From Mesorhizobium huakuii (lineage in GTDB: Bacteria; Pseudomonadota; Alphaproteobacteria; Rhizobiales; Rhizobiaceae): 64,000 nt of DNA. Position 1 is the first letter of the stretch. Each line of letters begins with the position of its first letter. The DNA is taken from the NCBI RefSeq assembly GCF_030160235.1, contig NZ_BSNY01000047.1, positions 124,001-188,000 of the forward strand. The letters are read 5' to 3'. The notes under the pieces are model-generated. The model saw nothing but the letters and a program-made list of their open reading frames with translations, had not been told where the DNA came from and ran no database searches. A program made the translations under genes and the position numbers. Shown here one piece after another: positions 15,791-25,135 of this stretch.

Positions 15791-16564
15791 ATGCGCTACC
15801 GCACGCTTGATCCGAAACTGATCATCGAGACCGCCGAACGGCTTGAGGAGCGCGTTGCGGAACGGTTCCCCCAGGCCGGGCTGCGCGGCGTCGCCGCCGA
15901 ACTGGTGTCGCTGTCGCGCGATCTGGCCAAGGCGGCCCAGGCGCTCGAAGCGCCGATCTGGTGGCTGCGCGGGCTCATCATCGCCGCCGTCCTCGCCGGC
16001 GCGTTGATCTTCCTGTTCGTCGGCACCATCCTGCCGCTCATTCACATCTCCCAGGCCGACGATGCGGTGCAGTCGGTGCAAGGCATCGAAGCCACGATCA
16101 ACATGATCATCCTCGCCGTGCTCGGCCTGCTGGCGCTGATCCGCACCGAGGAGCGCATCAAGCGCAAGCGTGTGTTTCGCCAGCTGCACGGCCTGCGCTC
16201 GCTGATCCATGTCATCGACATGCACCAGCTGACCAAGGATCCGGCCGCGCTCTCGGCCAATTTCAAGCCGACGGCGCATTCCCCGGCCCGCATCACCAAT
16301 GCCGCCGATCTGGCGCGCTATCTCGACTATTGCTCCGAAATGCTGTCGATCACCGGCAAGATCGCCGCGCTGTTCGCGCAGTCGGTCAATGACGACGTCG
16401 TCATCGATGGCGTCAACGACATCGAGAACCTGGCATCCAACCTGTCGCGCAAGATCTGGCAGAAGATCACGCTGATCGAGAGGCACCCGGCGGCGCGACC
16501 TGTTCCGGCGCCAGGCCGGGCGGGCCAAGCCTCGCCACCTCCGCCGCGCGCACCAAAGCGGTAA
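15791..16564 (+). CDS. Conserved two-helix membrane protein, function unknown
   Basis: 257 residues: an N-terminal amphipathic part (RYRTLDPKLIIETAERLEER), two membrane helices (about 55-83 and 98-117), a basic stretch (RTEERIKRKR), a long helical cytoplasmic domain with conserved-looking LHGLRSLIHVIDMHQLTKDP, and a proline-rich tail (RPVPAPGRAGQASPPPPRAP). I do not recognise a named family. Its last 98 bases overlap, tail to tail, the 3' end of the convergent PanE-like gene, an unusually long overlap; the proline-rich tail is what the overlap encodes. Confidence 0.75.
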   Translation: MRYRTLDPKLIIETAERLEERVAERFPQAGLRGVAAELVSLSRDLAKAAQALEAPIWWLRGLIIAAVLAGALIFLFVGTILPLIHISQADDAVQSVQGIEATINMIILAVLGLLALIRTEERIKRKRVFRQLHGLRSLIHVIDMHQLTKDPAALSANFKPTAHSPARITNAADLARYLDYCSEMLSITGKIAALFAQSVNDDVVIDGVNDIENLASNLSRKIWQKITLIERHPAARPVPAPGRAGQASPPPPRAPKR

Positions 16565-17519
16565 CGCTTTTCAGGAGCGGCGCCGGCGTCCCCGTTCTCT
16601 GGGCGAGGCCGATCACCGCGCCTTGCAGTTCGCCGATCTCCGTCGGCCGGCCGCGCTGCAGATCGTCCCACATCGACGAGCGCGCCTGCGGGTCGATCGC
16701 CAGCATGCGCCGCGCGAGCCGTTTGAACAGCCAGTCCGGCAGCCGCAGCACCTTCGGCAGCAGCGCCGGCCGCAGCCCGGCGATACGAGCCGGCGCGATG
16801 CCGGAGGCCTTCATCGCCCGCAGCGCCTCGTCGATCTGGCCGGCCAGGATCAAGCGCCAGCGGCGGTCGGCGAGTTCGCTCGCCAGCGGCAGGTCCGACA
16901 GCGCCACCAGCGCGTTGTTGAGGTTCATCAGAAGCTTGCCCCACAGCACGGCCTTCATGTCGCCATGCGTCTCGACCGCCAGCCCTTCGACATCGAGAAG
17001 ACCGGCGACATCGAGAAGACCGGCAAGGCCGCCGCCCTCGATCATCACCTTGCCCTCGCTGGCGCGGTGGGCGCGCAGCGGCAGCTCGCCGTCAGGCGAT
17101 TGCACGACATTGAACGGCACCATGCCGGCCAGCACGATGCGCTGGCCGGACCCGGCGCGCAGCCTGTCGGCATTGTCGACGCCGTTCTGCAGGCTGATCA
17201 CCACCGCATCGGGGCTGGCATGGGCCTTGATCAGCACAGCCATCTCCTGCGTCGCGCCGCTCTTGACGGTCACCAGGATCACATCCGCCTTGTGGAAGGC
17301 GGCGGCCGGATCGGCGGTGATCCCGAGCACGTCCGGCTTGACCAGGCGATCGCGGCCGTCGAGGTCGCTGATGCGCAATCCACCTTGCCGCAGCGCTGCC
17401 TCGATGCGCGGCCGGGCCAGCAGCACAACCTGCCGCCCGGCAAGCGCCAGGCAGCCGCCGACATAACAGCCGATGCTGCCGGCACCGGCGATGACGATCC
17501 GTTTTTCCCCGCCTGCCAT
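16467..17519 (-). CDS. 2-dehydropantoate 2-reductase family protein (PanE/ApbA-like)
   Basis: 350-residue NADP-dependent reductase. GAGSIGCYVGGCLALAG near the N-terminus is the dinucleotide site, VKSGATQEM and ISLQNGVDNAD are typical of the family, and the C-terminal helical domain carries KLLMNLNNALVAL (catalytic Lys region). It may make pantoate for CoA or act on another 2-keto acid. ATG 17519 has GGAG upstream; the frame extends to 17585 without support. An exact 18-bp tandem duplication (16989-17006 and 17007-17024) inserts an extra copy of LLDV-type sequence in a loop. The 3' end overlaps the convergent membrane gene by 98 bases. Confidence 0.85.
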   Translation of the reverse strand: MAGGEKRIVIAGAGSIGCYVGGCLALAGRQVVLLARPRIEAALRQGGLRISDLDGRDRLVKPDVLGITADPAAAFHKADVILVTVKSGATQEMAVLIKAHASPDAVVISLQNGVDNADRLRAGSGQRIVLAGMVPFNVVQSPDGELPLRAHRASEGKVMIEGGGLAGLLDVAGLLDVEGLAVETHGDMKAVLWGKLLMNLNNALVALSDLPLASELADRRWRLILAGQIDEALRAMKASGIAPARIAGLRPALLPKVLRLPDWLFKRLARRMLAIDPQARSSMWDDLQRGRPTEIGELQGAVIGLAQRTGTPAPLLKSVTALVRAAEVARLGPPGLAPEQVAPPGASRSA

Positions 17520-17644
17520 TTCCTGCTCCGCACCGGCCCAACTATACGACATGAAAACCATAATGTCGGCGCCATCGTCTGCCATTGGGCTGGCCCCTAT
17601 GTCTGGCCGTGACAGGCCTTCCGCTTTCGACTATCGCTTTTGCC

Positions 17645-18838
17645 ATGACGCTGCCGACCGACCCCGCCGCAAACCTCGCCGCCCTTATCCGTTGTGCCTC
17701 GGTGACACCAGCCGAAGGCGGTGCGCTGAGCGCGCTGGAAACGATGCTGAAACCGCTCGGCTTCCTGGTCGACCGACCGGTCTTTTCGGAAGACGGCACG
17801 CCCGACATCGAGAACCTCTATGCAAGGCGGTCCGGCAACGGCCCGCATCTGATGTTCGCCGGCCATACCGATGTCGTGCCGGTCGGCGACGAAGCCGCCT
17901 GGACGCACCCGCCTTTCGCCGCCGAGATCGCCAATGGCGAGATGTATGGCCGCGGCGCCGTCGACATGAAAGGCGGCATCGCCTGCTTCATCGCGGCGAT
18001 AGCGCGCCATGTCGAGAACAATGGCGGCCCCAGGGGCTCGGTCTCGCTGCTGATCACCGGCGACGAGGAAGGTCCGGCCATCAACGGCACGGTCAAGCTG
18101 CTCGAATGGGCCGCTTCCAGGGGCGAGAAATGGGATGCCTCGATCGTCGGCGAGCCGACAAATCCGGATGCGCTCGGCGACATGATCAAGATCGGCCGGC
18201 GCGGCTCGCTGTCCGGTTCCATCACGGTCAACGGCCGCCAGGGCCATGCCGCCTATCCGCAGCTTGCCGACAATCCGGTGCGCGGGCTGATCAGCCTGGT
18301 CGACGCCTTGCTGCATCCTGTCTTCGACAAGGGAACCAAGGATTTCCAGCCGACCAATCTCGAGGTCACCTCCATCGATGTCGGCAACCCGGCCACCAAC
18401 GTGATCCCGGCCAAGGCCACCGCGACCTTCAACATCCGCTTCAACGACACATGGACGGCTGAGACCGTCCAGGCCGAAATCCACAACCGCCTGGACCAGG
18501 CGGCCAAGCGCAAGAAGTACCGGCCGGGCAAGAAGACGCCGGTCGACTACGACCTCGTCTGGCGCGACCGGCCAAGCCATGTCTTCCTGACCCGCGACGA
18601 CAAGTTGGTCGACACGCTTGCCGGCTCGATCAAGGCGGCGGTCGGCAAGAAGCCGGCGCTGTCCACGTCCGGCGGCACGTCGGATGCGCGTTTCATCAAG
18701 GATTACTGTCCGGTGGTCGAGTTCGGCCTGGTCGGCAAGACCATGCATATGGTCGACGAGCGCGTCGCCCTTGCCGATCTCGAAACGCTGACGCGGATCT
18801 ACCAGCGCTTCATCGAAGACTGGTTCGGACAGGGCTGA
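17645..18838 (+). CDS. dapE: Succinyl-diaminopimelate desuccinylase
   Basis: Zinc metallopeptidase-family enzyme releasing succinate from N-succinyl-LL-diaminopimelate. 397 residues; metal and catalytic positions are visible as FAGHTDVVP (about 73-81), [11 protein letters not shown] (about 101-111), [11 protein letters not shown] (about 139-149, catalytic Glu pair), and the C-terminal [18 protein letters not shown]. The dimerisation insert between about residues 185 and 300 is present. ATG 17645 gives the usual N-terminus; no clear ribosome site. It works two steps after DapD. The next membrane gene starts 5 bases after the stop. Confidence 0.95.
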   Translation: MTLPTDPAANLAALIRCASVTPAEGGALSALETMLKPLGFLVDRPVFSEDGTPDIENLYARRSGNGPHLMFAGHTDVVPVGDEAAWTHPPFAAEIANGEMYGRGAVDMKGGIACFIAAIARHVENNGGPRGSVSLLITGDEEGPAINGTVKLLEWAASRGEKWDASIVGEPTNPDALGDMIKIGRRGSLSGSITVNGRQGHAAYPQLADNPVRGLISLVDALLHPVFDKGTKDFQPTNLEVTSIDVGNPATNVIPAKATATFNIRFNDTWTAETVQAEIHNRLDQAAKRKKYRPGKKTPVDYDLVWRDRPSHVFLTRDDKLVDTLAGSIKAAVGKKPALSTSGGTSDARFIKDYCPVVEFGLVGKTMHMVDERVALADLETLTRIYQRFIEDWFGQG

Positions 18839-18843
18839 GCAGC

Positions 18844-19476
18844 ATGCTTTCGGCGGATGAAACCCAAGCTTCGCTGACCGGTGCCTGGCGGCTGATGCTC
18901 GGCAAGGCTGACGGCCTGCGCCTGCTCGACCTGTCGGCCGACGGGTTCTGGAATTCCTTCTTCGCCATCGTCGTCGCCGCGCCCGCGCTGATCGTGGGCT
19001 GGGTCGGCATCGCCAACGAGATCGGCGATCCCAACGCCTTCGTGGGCCGTTTCGGCATGCTGTTGCGCCTGGCGACGGTCGATATCGGCTCCTGGGTGCT
19101 GCCGCTGGTCGTGCTTGCCCTGGTCGCGCCACGCGCCGGCATTGGCGGGCGCTTCGTCCACTATGTCGTCGCCAGCAACTGGGCCTCCGCCATCACCGCC
19201 TGGCTGATGCTGCCCTCGGCGCTGATCAGGCTTTTCCTGTCGTCGGCAAGCCAGGTCTCGAGCCTTGTGTCGCTGCTCTTGTTTGGCTTGTCGATGGCGC
19301 TGACCTGGCGCATGACCAACGCCACGATCGGCAAGGGCGTGGCGGTCGGCACCGCCGTTTTCGTCGGCATGTTCATCGCTTCGCTGCTGGTGCTGTTCGG
19401 GCTGCAGATGCTGCTTGGCATCTCCGTGCCGGACGACATCGGGGCTCAGAGCCTTTCCGGACCGTTCCCGGGGTAG
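18844..19476 (+). CDS. Multi-pass membrane protein, function unknown
   Basis: 210 residues with about five hydrophobic helices (roughly 36-58, 84-99, 118-137, 141-158, 168-196). The start is 5 bases after dapE, so the two are co-transcribed. It has no motif I can assign to a transporter or enzyme family. Its stop (TAG 19474-19476) is at the edge of a double hairpin terminator. Confidence 0.8.
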   Translation: MLSADETQASLTGAWRLMLGKADGLRLLDLSADGFWNSFFAIVVAAPALIVGWVGIANEIGDPNAFVGRFGMLLRLATVDIGSWVLPLVVLALVAPRAGIGGRFVHYVVASNWASAITAWLMLPSALIRLFLSSASQVSSLVSLLLFGLSMALTWRMTNATIGKGVAVGTAVFVGMFIASLLVLFGLQMLLGISVPDDIGAQSLSGPFPG

Positions 19477-19514
19477 AGCCCGCCGGGCTCTGATAGAGCC
19501 TGCGGGTTCTATCA
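19475..19514. terminator. Double hairpin between convergent genes, supplying the truA stop
   Basis: Hairpin 1 has AGAGCCC (19475-19481) with GGGCTCT (19485-19491). Hairpin 2 has TGATAGAGCC (19491-19500) with GGTTCTATCA (19505-19514), 10 pairs with one G-T. The two stems are near copies of each other. Both stop codons of the convergent genes fall at the ends of the structure (TAG plus, TGA of truA minus at 19514-19512). Confidence 0.7.
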
Positions 19515-20258
19515 GGGATAATCGACGCCAATGAGGAAAAGTCCGTCGGGCGGCGCGACCTGGCCGCAGGCGGCGCGGTCGCGCGCCTCGAGCGCCGCCT
19601 TGAGGTCGGCCCCTGTCCAGCCGCCATCGCCGACGCGCTTGAGCGAGCCGACCATGGAGCGCACCTGGTTGTGCAGGAAGGAACGGGCCGAAGCTCTCAC
19701 CTCGATCATGTCGCCCGCCCGGCTCACATCGAGCCGTTCCAGTGTGCGAACCGGGCTGTTGGCCTGGCATTGGGTCGAGCGGAAGGTGGTGAAGTCATGC
19801 CGCCCGAGCAGGAGTTTCGCGGCCTCGTGCATGGCGCCGGCGTCGAGCCGCTTCGGCACCCACCACACCTTGCCCTTTTCCAGCGCCGCGGGCGCGCGGC
19901 GGTTGAGGATGCGATAGAGATAGTGGCGGCCGGTGGCCGAGAAGCGCGCGTCGAAATCGTCCGGGACGATTGTCGCCTTCAGGATGGCGACATGCGCGCC
20001 GGCTGCCTGCAGATGGGCGTTGACGGCATCGCGCACCTTGTCGCCGGGCCATGGCTTGGCGAGATCGGCATGCGCCACCTGGGCGGTTGCATGCACGCCG
20101 GCATCGGTGCGGCCGGCGGCGCGCAGCCGCACCGCCTCGCCGCAGAATTTCTCGATCGCCTGCTCGATCGCCTGCTGCACCGAAGGCTGGTCGGCCTGAT
20201 GCTGCCAGCCGGCAAACAGGCTGCCGTCATATTCGATGTCGAGGCGAAAACGCGGCAT
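19512..20258 (-). CDS. truA: tRNA pseudouridine(38-40) synthase
   Basis: 248-residue TruA, which isomerises uridines 38-40 in the tRNA anticodon stem. The catalytic aspartate is in [12 protein letters not shown] (about 46-57), and [25 protein letters not shown] and [11 protein letters not shown] are family blocks. The length is normal. It follows def-fmt-GNAT on the minus strand after a 120-bp gap filled by palindromic repeats, so co-transcription is possible but interrupted by structure. Confidence 0.96.
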   Translation of the reverse strand: MPRFRLDIEYDGSLFAGWQHQADQPSVQQAIEQAIEKFCGEAVRLRAAGRTDAGVHATAQVAHADLAKPWPGDKVRDAVNAHLQAAGAHVAILKATIVPDDFDARFSATGRHYLYRILNRRAPAALEKGKVWWVPKRLDAGAMHEAAKLLLGRHDFTTFRSTQCQANSPVRTLERLDVSRAGDMIEVRASARSFLHNQVRSMVGSLKRVGDGGWTGADLKAALEARDRAACGQVAPPDGLFLIGVDYP

Positions 20259-20281
20259 GTGCGGCTAGAGCTCTCGCCTTG

Positions 20282-20383
20282 AGCAATTCCAGGAGAAGTG
20301 TGAAACGGTTTTCTGTCCGGAATTGCGTTAACACAAAGAGGTAGAGCAGGTCACCGTTTCCATGAAACGGTGGACTGCTCTAC
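20282..20383. repeat. Composite palindromic intergenic repeat (two units)
   Basis: Unit 1: GCAATTCC (20282-20289) inverted as GGAATTGC (20319-20326) around the AAGTGTGAAACGG core shared with the repeats at 15.7 and 27.1 kb. Unit 2: arms 20341-20360 and 20364-20383 pair over 18 of 20 positions (one further G-T pair) around a CAT loop, a very stable hairpin. Unit 2 contains the TAG stop of the GNAT gene (20382-20380). It probably acts as transcript end or mRNA stabiliser between GNAT and truA. Confidence 0.75.
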
Positions 20384-20886
20384 GCGGCGAGAGCGGTGAA
20401 GGCGGAAGCGTAGACCAGCCTGCCGGCCTCCGGAGCGTCGCCCCAGGCCAGCGCCTGCAGCGCCTCGCCCTGGTATTCGCTCTCGAACTTCTCGGCCCGC
20501 GCATGGCTATAGCCGAAACGGCCGTAATAGGCCGGGTCGCCCAACACCACGGCCAGCGTCTCGCCTGCATCCTTGAGGCGGATATGCGCCTCGCGGATCA
20601 GCGCGCCGCCAATGCCGCTGCCATGGAACGAAGGTTCCACCGCCAGCGGCGCCAGCGCCACGGCCGCGAGGCTCTTGCCGCCATTCTGGACGAACAGCCG
20701 TGAAAACAGGATATGGCCGACCACCTGGCCGTCTTCTTCCGCCACCAGTTCGACGACGGCGTCGCCGCCGGTGACCAGCGCGTCGACCAGCCCGGCCTCC
20801 GCCTGCTGGCCGAAGGCGTGTTCCTCGACGAGGCGAATGGCCTCGCGATCCCGCGGCGTCGCCGCGCGTATCGACATCATGCTCAT
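20380..20886 (-). CDS. GNAT family N-acetyltransferase (YhbS-like)
   Basis: 168 residues. The acetyl-CoA loop is [15 protein letters not shown] (about 83-97), with [15 protein letters not shown] typical of YhbS-type enzymes. It starts within the fmt stop codon (ATGA overlap), so it is translated together with def and fmt; the substrate, perhaps a protein or small amine, is unknown. The stop codon lies in a long palindromic repeat. Confidence 0.88.
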   Translation of the reverse strand: MSMMSIRAATPRDREAIRLVEEHAFGQQAEAGLVDALVTGGDAVVELVAEEDGQVVGHILFSRLFVQNGGKSLAAVALAPLAVEPSFHGSGIGGALIREAHIRLKDAGETLAVVLGDPAYYGRFGYSHARAEKFESEYQGEALQALAWGDAPEAGRLVYASAFTALAA

Positions 20887-21836
20887 GAGAACTTCATTCC
20901 TTTTACGATCTTGGCTCCGCGCAGGAATTCCGACGCGGCGGCGGGCTTTCCGCCCGCACGTTGAACTTCGACCAGTCTGATCGCGCCTGTCCCGCAGGCG
21001 ACCGTCAGCCGGTCATCGAGAATTCCTCCCGACTCGCCCAAATCTTCCGAACGCGACAGGCCTTCGGATAGCGTCGAGCGAAGCAGTTTCAGCCGTTCCA
21101 CGCGGCCGCCAATGTCAATTTCGGACCAGGCGCCGGGAAAGGGCGACAGGCCGCGAAGGTGATTGTGGACCTCGGCCGCAGGCCGCGTCCAGTCCACCCG
21201 TGTCTCGGATTTATCGATTTTTCTGGCATAAGTCACCCCTTCCGCCGCTTGCGCGGTAAATGTCAGGGTGTTCTTTTCCAGCCGCGTCAGCGCTTCCACC
21301 ATCAGGGCAGCACCGACGCGCATCAACCGATCATGCAGATCGCCGGCTGTCATATCGGGGTCGATGGCGCATTTTTCAAGCAATCCCACCGGGCCGGTGT
21401 CGAGACCCTCTTCCATGCGCATCACCATCATGCCGCTTTCCAGGTCACCAGCCATGATGGCGCGCTGGATGGGGGCGGCGCCGCGCCAGCGCGGCAGAAG
21501 CGATGCGTGGCCGTTGATGCAGCCAAGCCGGGGTGCGTCGAGAATTGCCTTCGGCAGCAGCAAACCATAGGCGACGACCACGGCGATATCGGCCCGCAGG
21601 GCGCTGAAGGCGGCCTGCTCGGCCTCGGCCTTGAGGGATGTCGGCGTGCGCACCTCGATGCCCATCCGCTCGGCCTCGCGCTGCACCGGCGACGGCGTCA
21701 GTTCCAGCCCGCGCCGACCGGCGGCGCGTGGCGGCTGCGTGTAGACGGCGGAAATCTCATGCCCGGCTTCGGCGATCGCGCGCAGCGTCGGCACCGAAAA
21801 CTCCGGCGTGCCCATGAAGATGACGCGAAGGGGCAT
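20883..21836 (-). CDS. fmt: Methionyl-tRNA formyltransferase
   Basis: Formylates initiator Met-tRNA using 10-formyl-tetrahydrofolate. 317 residues; [12 protein letters not shown] at the start, the active-site block [21 protein letters not shown] (Asn, His, with Asp in the later EEGLDTGPV), and a C-terminal OB-like domain. It lies 6 bases after def, as usual, and overlaps the GNAT start. Confidence 0.97.
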   Translation of the reverse strand: MPLRVIFMGTPEFSVPTLRAIAEAGHEISAVYTQPPRAAGRRGLELTPSPVQREAERMGIEVRTPTSLKAEAEQAAFSALRADIAVVVAYGLLLPKAILDAPRLGCINGHASLLPRWRGAAPIQRAIMAGDLESGMMVMRMEEGLDTGPVGLLEKCAIDPDMTAGDLHDRLMRVGAALMVEALTRLEKNTLTFTAQAAEGVTYARKIDKSETRVDWTRPAAEVHNHLRGLSPFPGAWSEIDIGGRVERLKLLRSTLSEGLSRSEDLGESGGILDDRLTVACGTGAIRLVEVQRAGGKPAAASEFLRGAKIVKGMKFS

Positions 21837-21842
21837 TTTCCC

Positions 21843-22373
21843 CTATCCCACCAGCTTGCCTGGCGCCTTGTCCTTGGCGAGCTTCTTGAACTTCTTCACC
21901 ACCATGTCGCGCTTCAGCTTCGAGATATGGTCGATGAACAGCACGCCGTTGAGATGGTCGATCTCATGCTGCAGGCAGGTCGCCATCAGCCCCTCGGCCT
22001 CCATCTCCTGCAATTTGCCGTCGCGGTCGAGATACTTCACGCGAACGGAAGCCGGGCGTTCGACCTCGGCATAATAGTCGGGGATGGACAGGCAGCCTTC
22101 CTCGTAGACGGAGCGCGCCTCGGCGCTTTCCAGGATCTCCGGGTTGATGAAGACATGCGGTGCCGGCGTTTCGTCTTCCTTGGCGAGATCGATCACCAGC
22201 ATGCGCAGCGGCTCGCCGATCTGGATTGCCGCCAGCCCGATGCCGGGCGCGTCATACATGGTCGCCAGCATGTCGTCGGCCAGTTTGCGCAAGGGCGTGT
22301 CGACGCGCTCCACCGGCTTGGAAACCTGGCGCAGGATGGGATCGGGAAGGATGATGAGCGGCTTGATCGGCAT
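21843..22373 (-). CDS. def: Peptide deformylase
   Basis: Removes the formyl group from nascent proteins; 176 residues. All three motifs are seen: [10 protein letters not shown] (44-53), EGCLSIP with metal ligand Cys94, and QHEIDHLNG with His136, catalytic Glu137 and His140. The frame extends to 22433, but ATG 22373 ([11 protein letters not shown]) is the conserved start. First gene of the def-fmt-GNAT operon. Confidence 0.97.
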   Translation of the reverse strand: MPIKPLIILPDPILRQVSKPVERVDTPLRKLADDMLATMYDAPGIGLAAIQIGEPLRMLVIDLAKEDETPAPHVFINPEILESAEARSVYEEGCLSIPDYYAEVERPASVRVKYLDRDGKLQEMEAEGLMATCLQHEIDHLNGVLFIDHISKLKRDMVVKKFKKLAKDKAPGKLVG

Positions 22374-22476
22374 GGCGTCCCACGTAAGACGTCCAGCGAA
22401 AAGCGTCAACCGGGGCGTCCAAGCCTCGTTCACGTTTTGATCTGTGCCAGCCCACCGAATCGGCTATGCTGTCCAC

Positions 22477-23748
22477 ATGAATGATCTGAGCACCATCCTT
22501 TCGCAGCCCGTCGCACGGCTCGGCGCCTCGACAATCACCCTCGGTCATGCCCTGGCCTTCGGCGCCTTGTTGTTCCTCGGCCTGTTCGTGGCGCTGGTCG
22601 TCGCGCTGTGGCGGTCGGCCAAGGCGCGCGCCGTCGCTGCCGCGGAAGCCGCCGACCATGCCCGCGACGCCGAGGCGCGGATGGCCGGCATCTTGCAAAG
22701 CCAGGCCGAGATGCAGGGCCGCATGGGCGCCATCGCCGAAGTGTTCGGCGCGCGCCAGGCGGAGCTGACGCAGTCGATCGGCCAGCGCCTCGACGCCATG
22801 ACCGGCCGCATCGGCCAGACCATGACCGAGCAGACCAAATCCACGCATGAAAGCCTGGCCAAGCTGCAGGAGCGGTTGGCGATCATCGACACCGCGCAAG
22901 GCAACATCCAGTCGCTCGCCGGCCAGGTCGTGCAGCTGCAGGCCATCCTCTCCAACAAGCAGACACGCGGCGCCTTCGGCCAGTCGCGCATGGAGGCGAT
23001 CGTCGCCGACGGCCTGCCGATGGGCTCATACGAATTCCAGGCGACCCTGTCGAACGGCAGCAGGCCGGATTGCCTGGTGAAGATGCCGAACGGCGCGCCG
23101 TCGCTGGCCATCGATGCCAAATTTCCACTGGAGGCATGGAATGCCATCCGCGCCGCCGACGGCGCCGACCTGCAGAAGGTCGCCTCGCAGGCCTTCCGCC
23201 GCGACATCGAGATACATGTCCGCGATATCTCGGAGAAGTATCTGATCCAGGGCGAGACGCAGGACACCGCCTTCATGTTCGTTCCGTCGGAATCGGTGTT
23301 CGCCGAGATCCACGAGAATTTCGAAGCGATCGTCCACAAGGCGCATCGCGCCCGCGTCGTCATCGTCTCGCCGTCGCTGCTGATGCTGTCGATCCAGGTC
23401 ATCCAAGCCATCCTCAAGGATGCCCGCATGCGCGAACAGGCGCACCTGATCCAGGGCGAGGTCATCCGGCTGATGGAGGATGTGGCGCGCGTCGACGAGC
23501 GCGTGCGCAAGCTGCAGGTGCATTTCGGCCAGTCGGCCAAGGACATCGACGATATCCTCGTCTCGACATCGAAGGTGACCAAGCGCGGCCAGAAGATCGA
23601 GGCGCTGGAGTTCGGCGCGCAGGCCGATGGCGATGCCGGCCCGGAGACGCCGTCGCGGGCGCCCGCGGCGAAACTCGAGCCCGGCCCGCGCGTTGCCGAT
23701 TCAAAGACCGGCCAGCTCAGGCTGCGCGTCGTCGAAGGCGACGACTGA
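22477..23748 (+). CDS. rmuC: DNA recombination protein RmuC
   Basis: 423 residues: an N-terminal membrane helix (about 21-45), a long coiled coil (about 46-165, Ala/Glu/Gln rich) and the RmuC nuclease-like domain (about 170-370) with DCLVKMPNGAPSLAIDAKFP and FVPSESVFAEI. Known to limit inverted-repeat-associated rearrangement in E. coli. Start ATG 22477 (MNDLSTIL) is preferred to an upstream frame start at 22444. Divergent from def; the stop is only 10 bases from the convergent methyltransferase. Confidence 0.93.
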   Translation: MNDLSTILSQPVARLGASTITLGHALAFGALLFLGLFVALVVALWRSAKARAVAAAEAADHARDAEARMAGILQSQAEMQGRMGAIAEVFGARQAELTQSIGQRLDAMTGRIGQTMTEQTKSTHESLAKLQERLAIIDTAQGNIQSLAGQVVQLQAILSNKQTRGAFGQSRMEAIVADGLPMGSYEFQATLSNGSRPDCLVKMPNGAPSLAIDAKFPLEAWNAIRAADGADLQKVASQAFRRDIEIHVRDISEKYLIQGETQDTAFMFVPSESVFAEIHENFEAIVHKAHRARVVIVSPSLLMLSIQVIQAILKDARMREQAHLIQGEVIRLMEDVARVDERVRKLQVHFGQSAKDIDDILVSTSKVTKRGQKIEALEFGAQADGDAGPETPSRAPAAKLEPGPRVADSKTGQLRLRVVEGDD

Positions 23749-23758
23749 TAGTTCCCAC

Positions 23759-24571
23759 CTAAGCCACGGCCGCGATGACGTGTGCCTGAATTTTGGCGGC
23801 AACCGCGCCGCTGCCATGTCTGGCCGCAATCGCGGATGCGGCATAGTCCGTTGCAGCGCTGAGTTTGCCCGGATCCCGGGCCTCGATTTCCGTGCGAAGC
23901 ACCGTTCCCTGGCAATAGGCCACGGCCGGAATGCGTGGCGAGGGCGCACGGCTCTGTTCGGCTCTCGTCTCGATCGCCGCATCGGAGAAGCCAGCCTCCT
24001 CAAGGTCTCCGCGGATCAGCGCCATATCGTGGTAGCCATGCGGCGTGCGGGCCAGAAAGCGCGGCGGATCGTTCGGGAACATCCTTGCCAGCGCATTGGT
24101 CACATCATCGGCAAACACATTCTCCTCGATGCGGTCCCAGACGTTGAACAGGAAATGTCCGCCGGGCTTCAGCACCCGCCTGGCCTCGCGGTAGGCGGAT
24201 GGGCGGCTGGGAAAGAACATCGCGCCGAACTGGCAGCAAACGAGATCGAAGGCCGCATCTTCGAACGGCAGCGCCATGGCATCGGCCTGGCGCCATTGGA
24301 TGCGACTGTCGGGAGCCTGTCGCGAAGCGGCATAGTCGAGCATCGGCTGGTTGAGGTCGGTCACGACATAGCTTGCGTCAGGCGACAGTTTTGGCGCCAA
24401 GGCACGTGTGACGACCCCGGTGCCCGCGGCGACTTCCAGGACGGCGCTGGGCGAGAAGGACGCTGCCCGCCGTGCAAGGTCCGAGGCGAATGGCTCGAAA
24501 ATCAACGGCACCATATAGCGGTCGTAGTTTTCCGGGATCGAGCCGGCAAACAGTTTGTCCGTTTCCAACAT
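23759..24571 (-). CDS. Class I SAM-dependent methyltransferase (UbiE-like)
   Basis: 270 residues. The SAM site VLEVAAGTGVVTRAL (about 44-58) is followed by VVTDLNQPMLDYA (motif II), QADAMALPFEDAAFDLVCCQFG (motif III/IV) and RRVLKPGGHFLFNVW. The pattern is that of small-molecule methyltransferases of the Methyltransf_11 group; the acceptor is unknown. It is on the minus strand with GFA and CDF genes upstream, gaps of about 80 bp. Confidence 0.88.
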   Translation of the reverse strand: MLETDKLFAGSIPENYDRYMVPLIFEPFASDLARRAASFSPSAVLEVAAGTGVVTRALAPKLSPDASYVVTDLNQPMLDYAASRQAPDSRIQWRQADAMALPFEDAAFDLVCCQFGAMFFPSRPSAYREARRVLKPGGHFLFNVWDRIEENVFADDVTNALARMFPNDPPRFLARTPHGYHDMALIRGDLEEAGFSDAAIETRAEQSRAPSPRIPAVAYCQGTVLRTEIEARDPGKLSAATDYAASAIAARHGSGAVAAKIQAHVIAAVA

Positions 24572-24654
24572 CGTTGTCGCCCGCCCGTTTGATGGTGAGC
24601 GAGGCTAGCACATAATTGCTTATCAAGGGCGGCTTTCGACCGGGAGGCAGGGAG

Positions 24655-25059
24655 CTACTGCTCCTCCACGATGCTCATGCCTTCGAATTCCGGAAGCCAG
24701 TGCAGGGCCGACCGGTGCCATTTCTGCTGTGTCGGCACCAGATCCTCGCGTTGCCGCGCGGTGCCCGCCCTTATTCCATAGATCTTCGGGCCGTCGCCGA
24801 CAGACGTCGCGTAAAGATGCGACCCGCATTCACCGCAAAAGGCCTGGGCGCGCTTGGCGCCGCTCGATCCGGTCTTGATATAGATTTTTGGCGTCCCCCT
24901 GGTGATCCGGTAGTGATCCTCGGGCGCGGGAACGGTGACGCGGAAGGCCGTGCCGGTCAGCTGCTGGCAGTCCGTGCAGTGGCAAATAGAGGTCTTTTCC
25001 GGGTCGACCTCCGCCTCATAGGTGATGGTGCCGCAATGGCACCCGCCGTCGATCTTCAT
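24655..25059 (-). CDS. GFA family (glutathione-dependent formaldehyde-activating-like) protein
   Basis: 134 residues with the zinc-binding cysteines of the family: GGCHCGTITYEAE (Cys7, Cys9), CHCTDCQQLTGTAF and FCGECGSHLY. Many family members are not formaldehyde enzymes, so the substrate is left open. ATG 25059 follows a GGAGGAAAG-type ribosome site. Confidence 0.9.
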   Translation of the reverse strand: MKIDGGCHCGTITYEAEVDPEKTSICHCTDCQQLTGTAFRVTVPAPEDHYRITRGTPKIYIKTGSSGAKRAQAFCGECGSHLYATSVGDGPKIYGIRAGTARQREDLVPTQQKWHRSALHWLPEFEGMSIVEEQ

Positions 25060-25135
25060 GGTCTTTCCTCCGAAATCCGTCGCCTGATCTTAGCAAGGCA
25101 ATGCGATGGAGCAACCGCGCTGCACTGGTCCAGCA

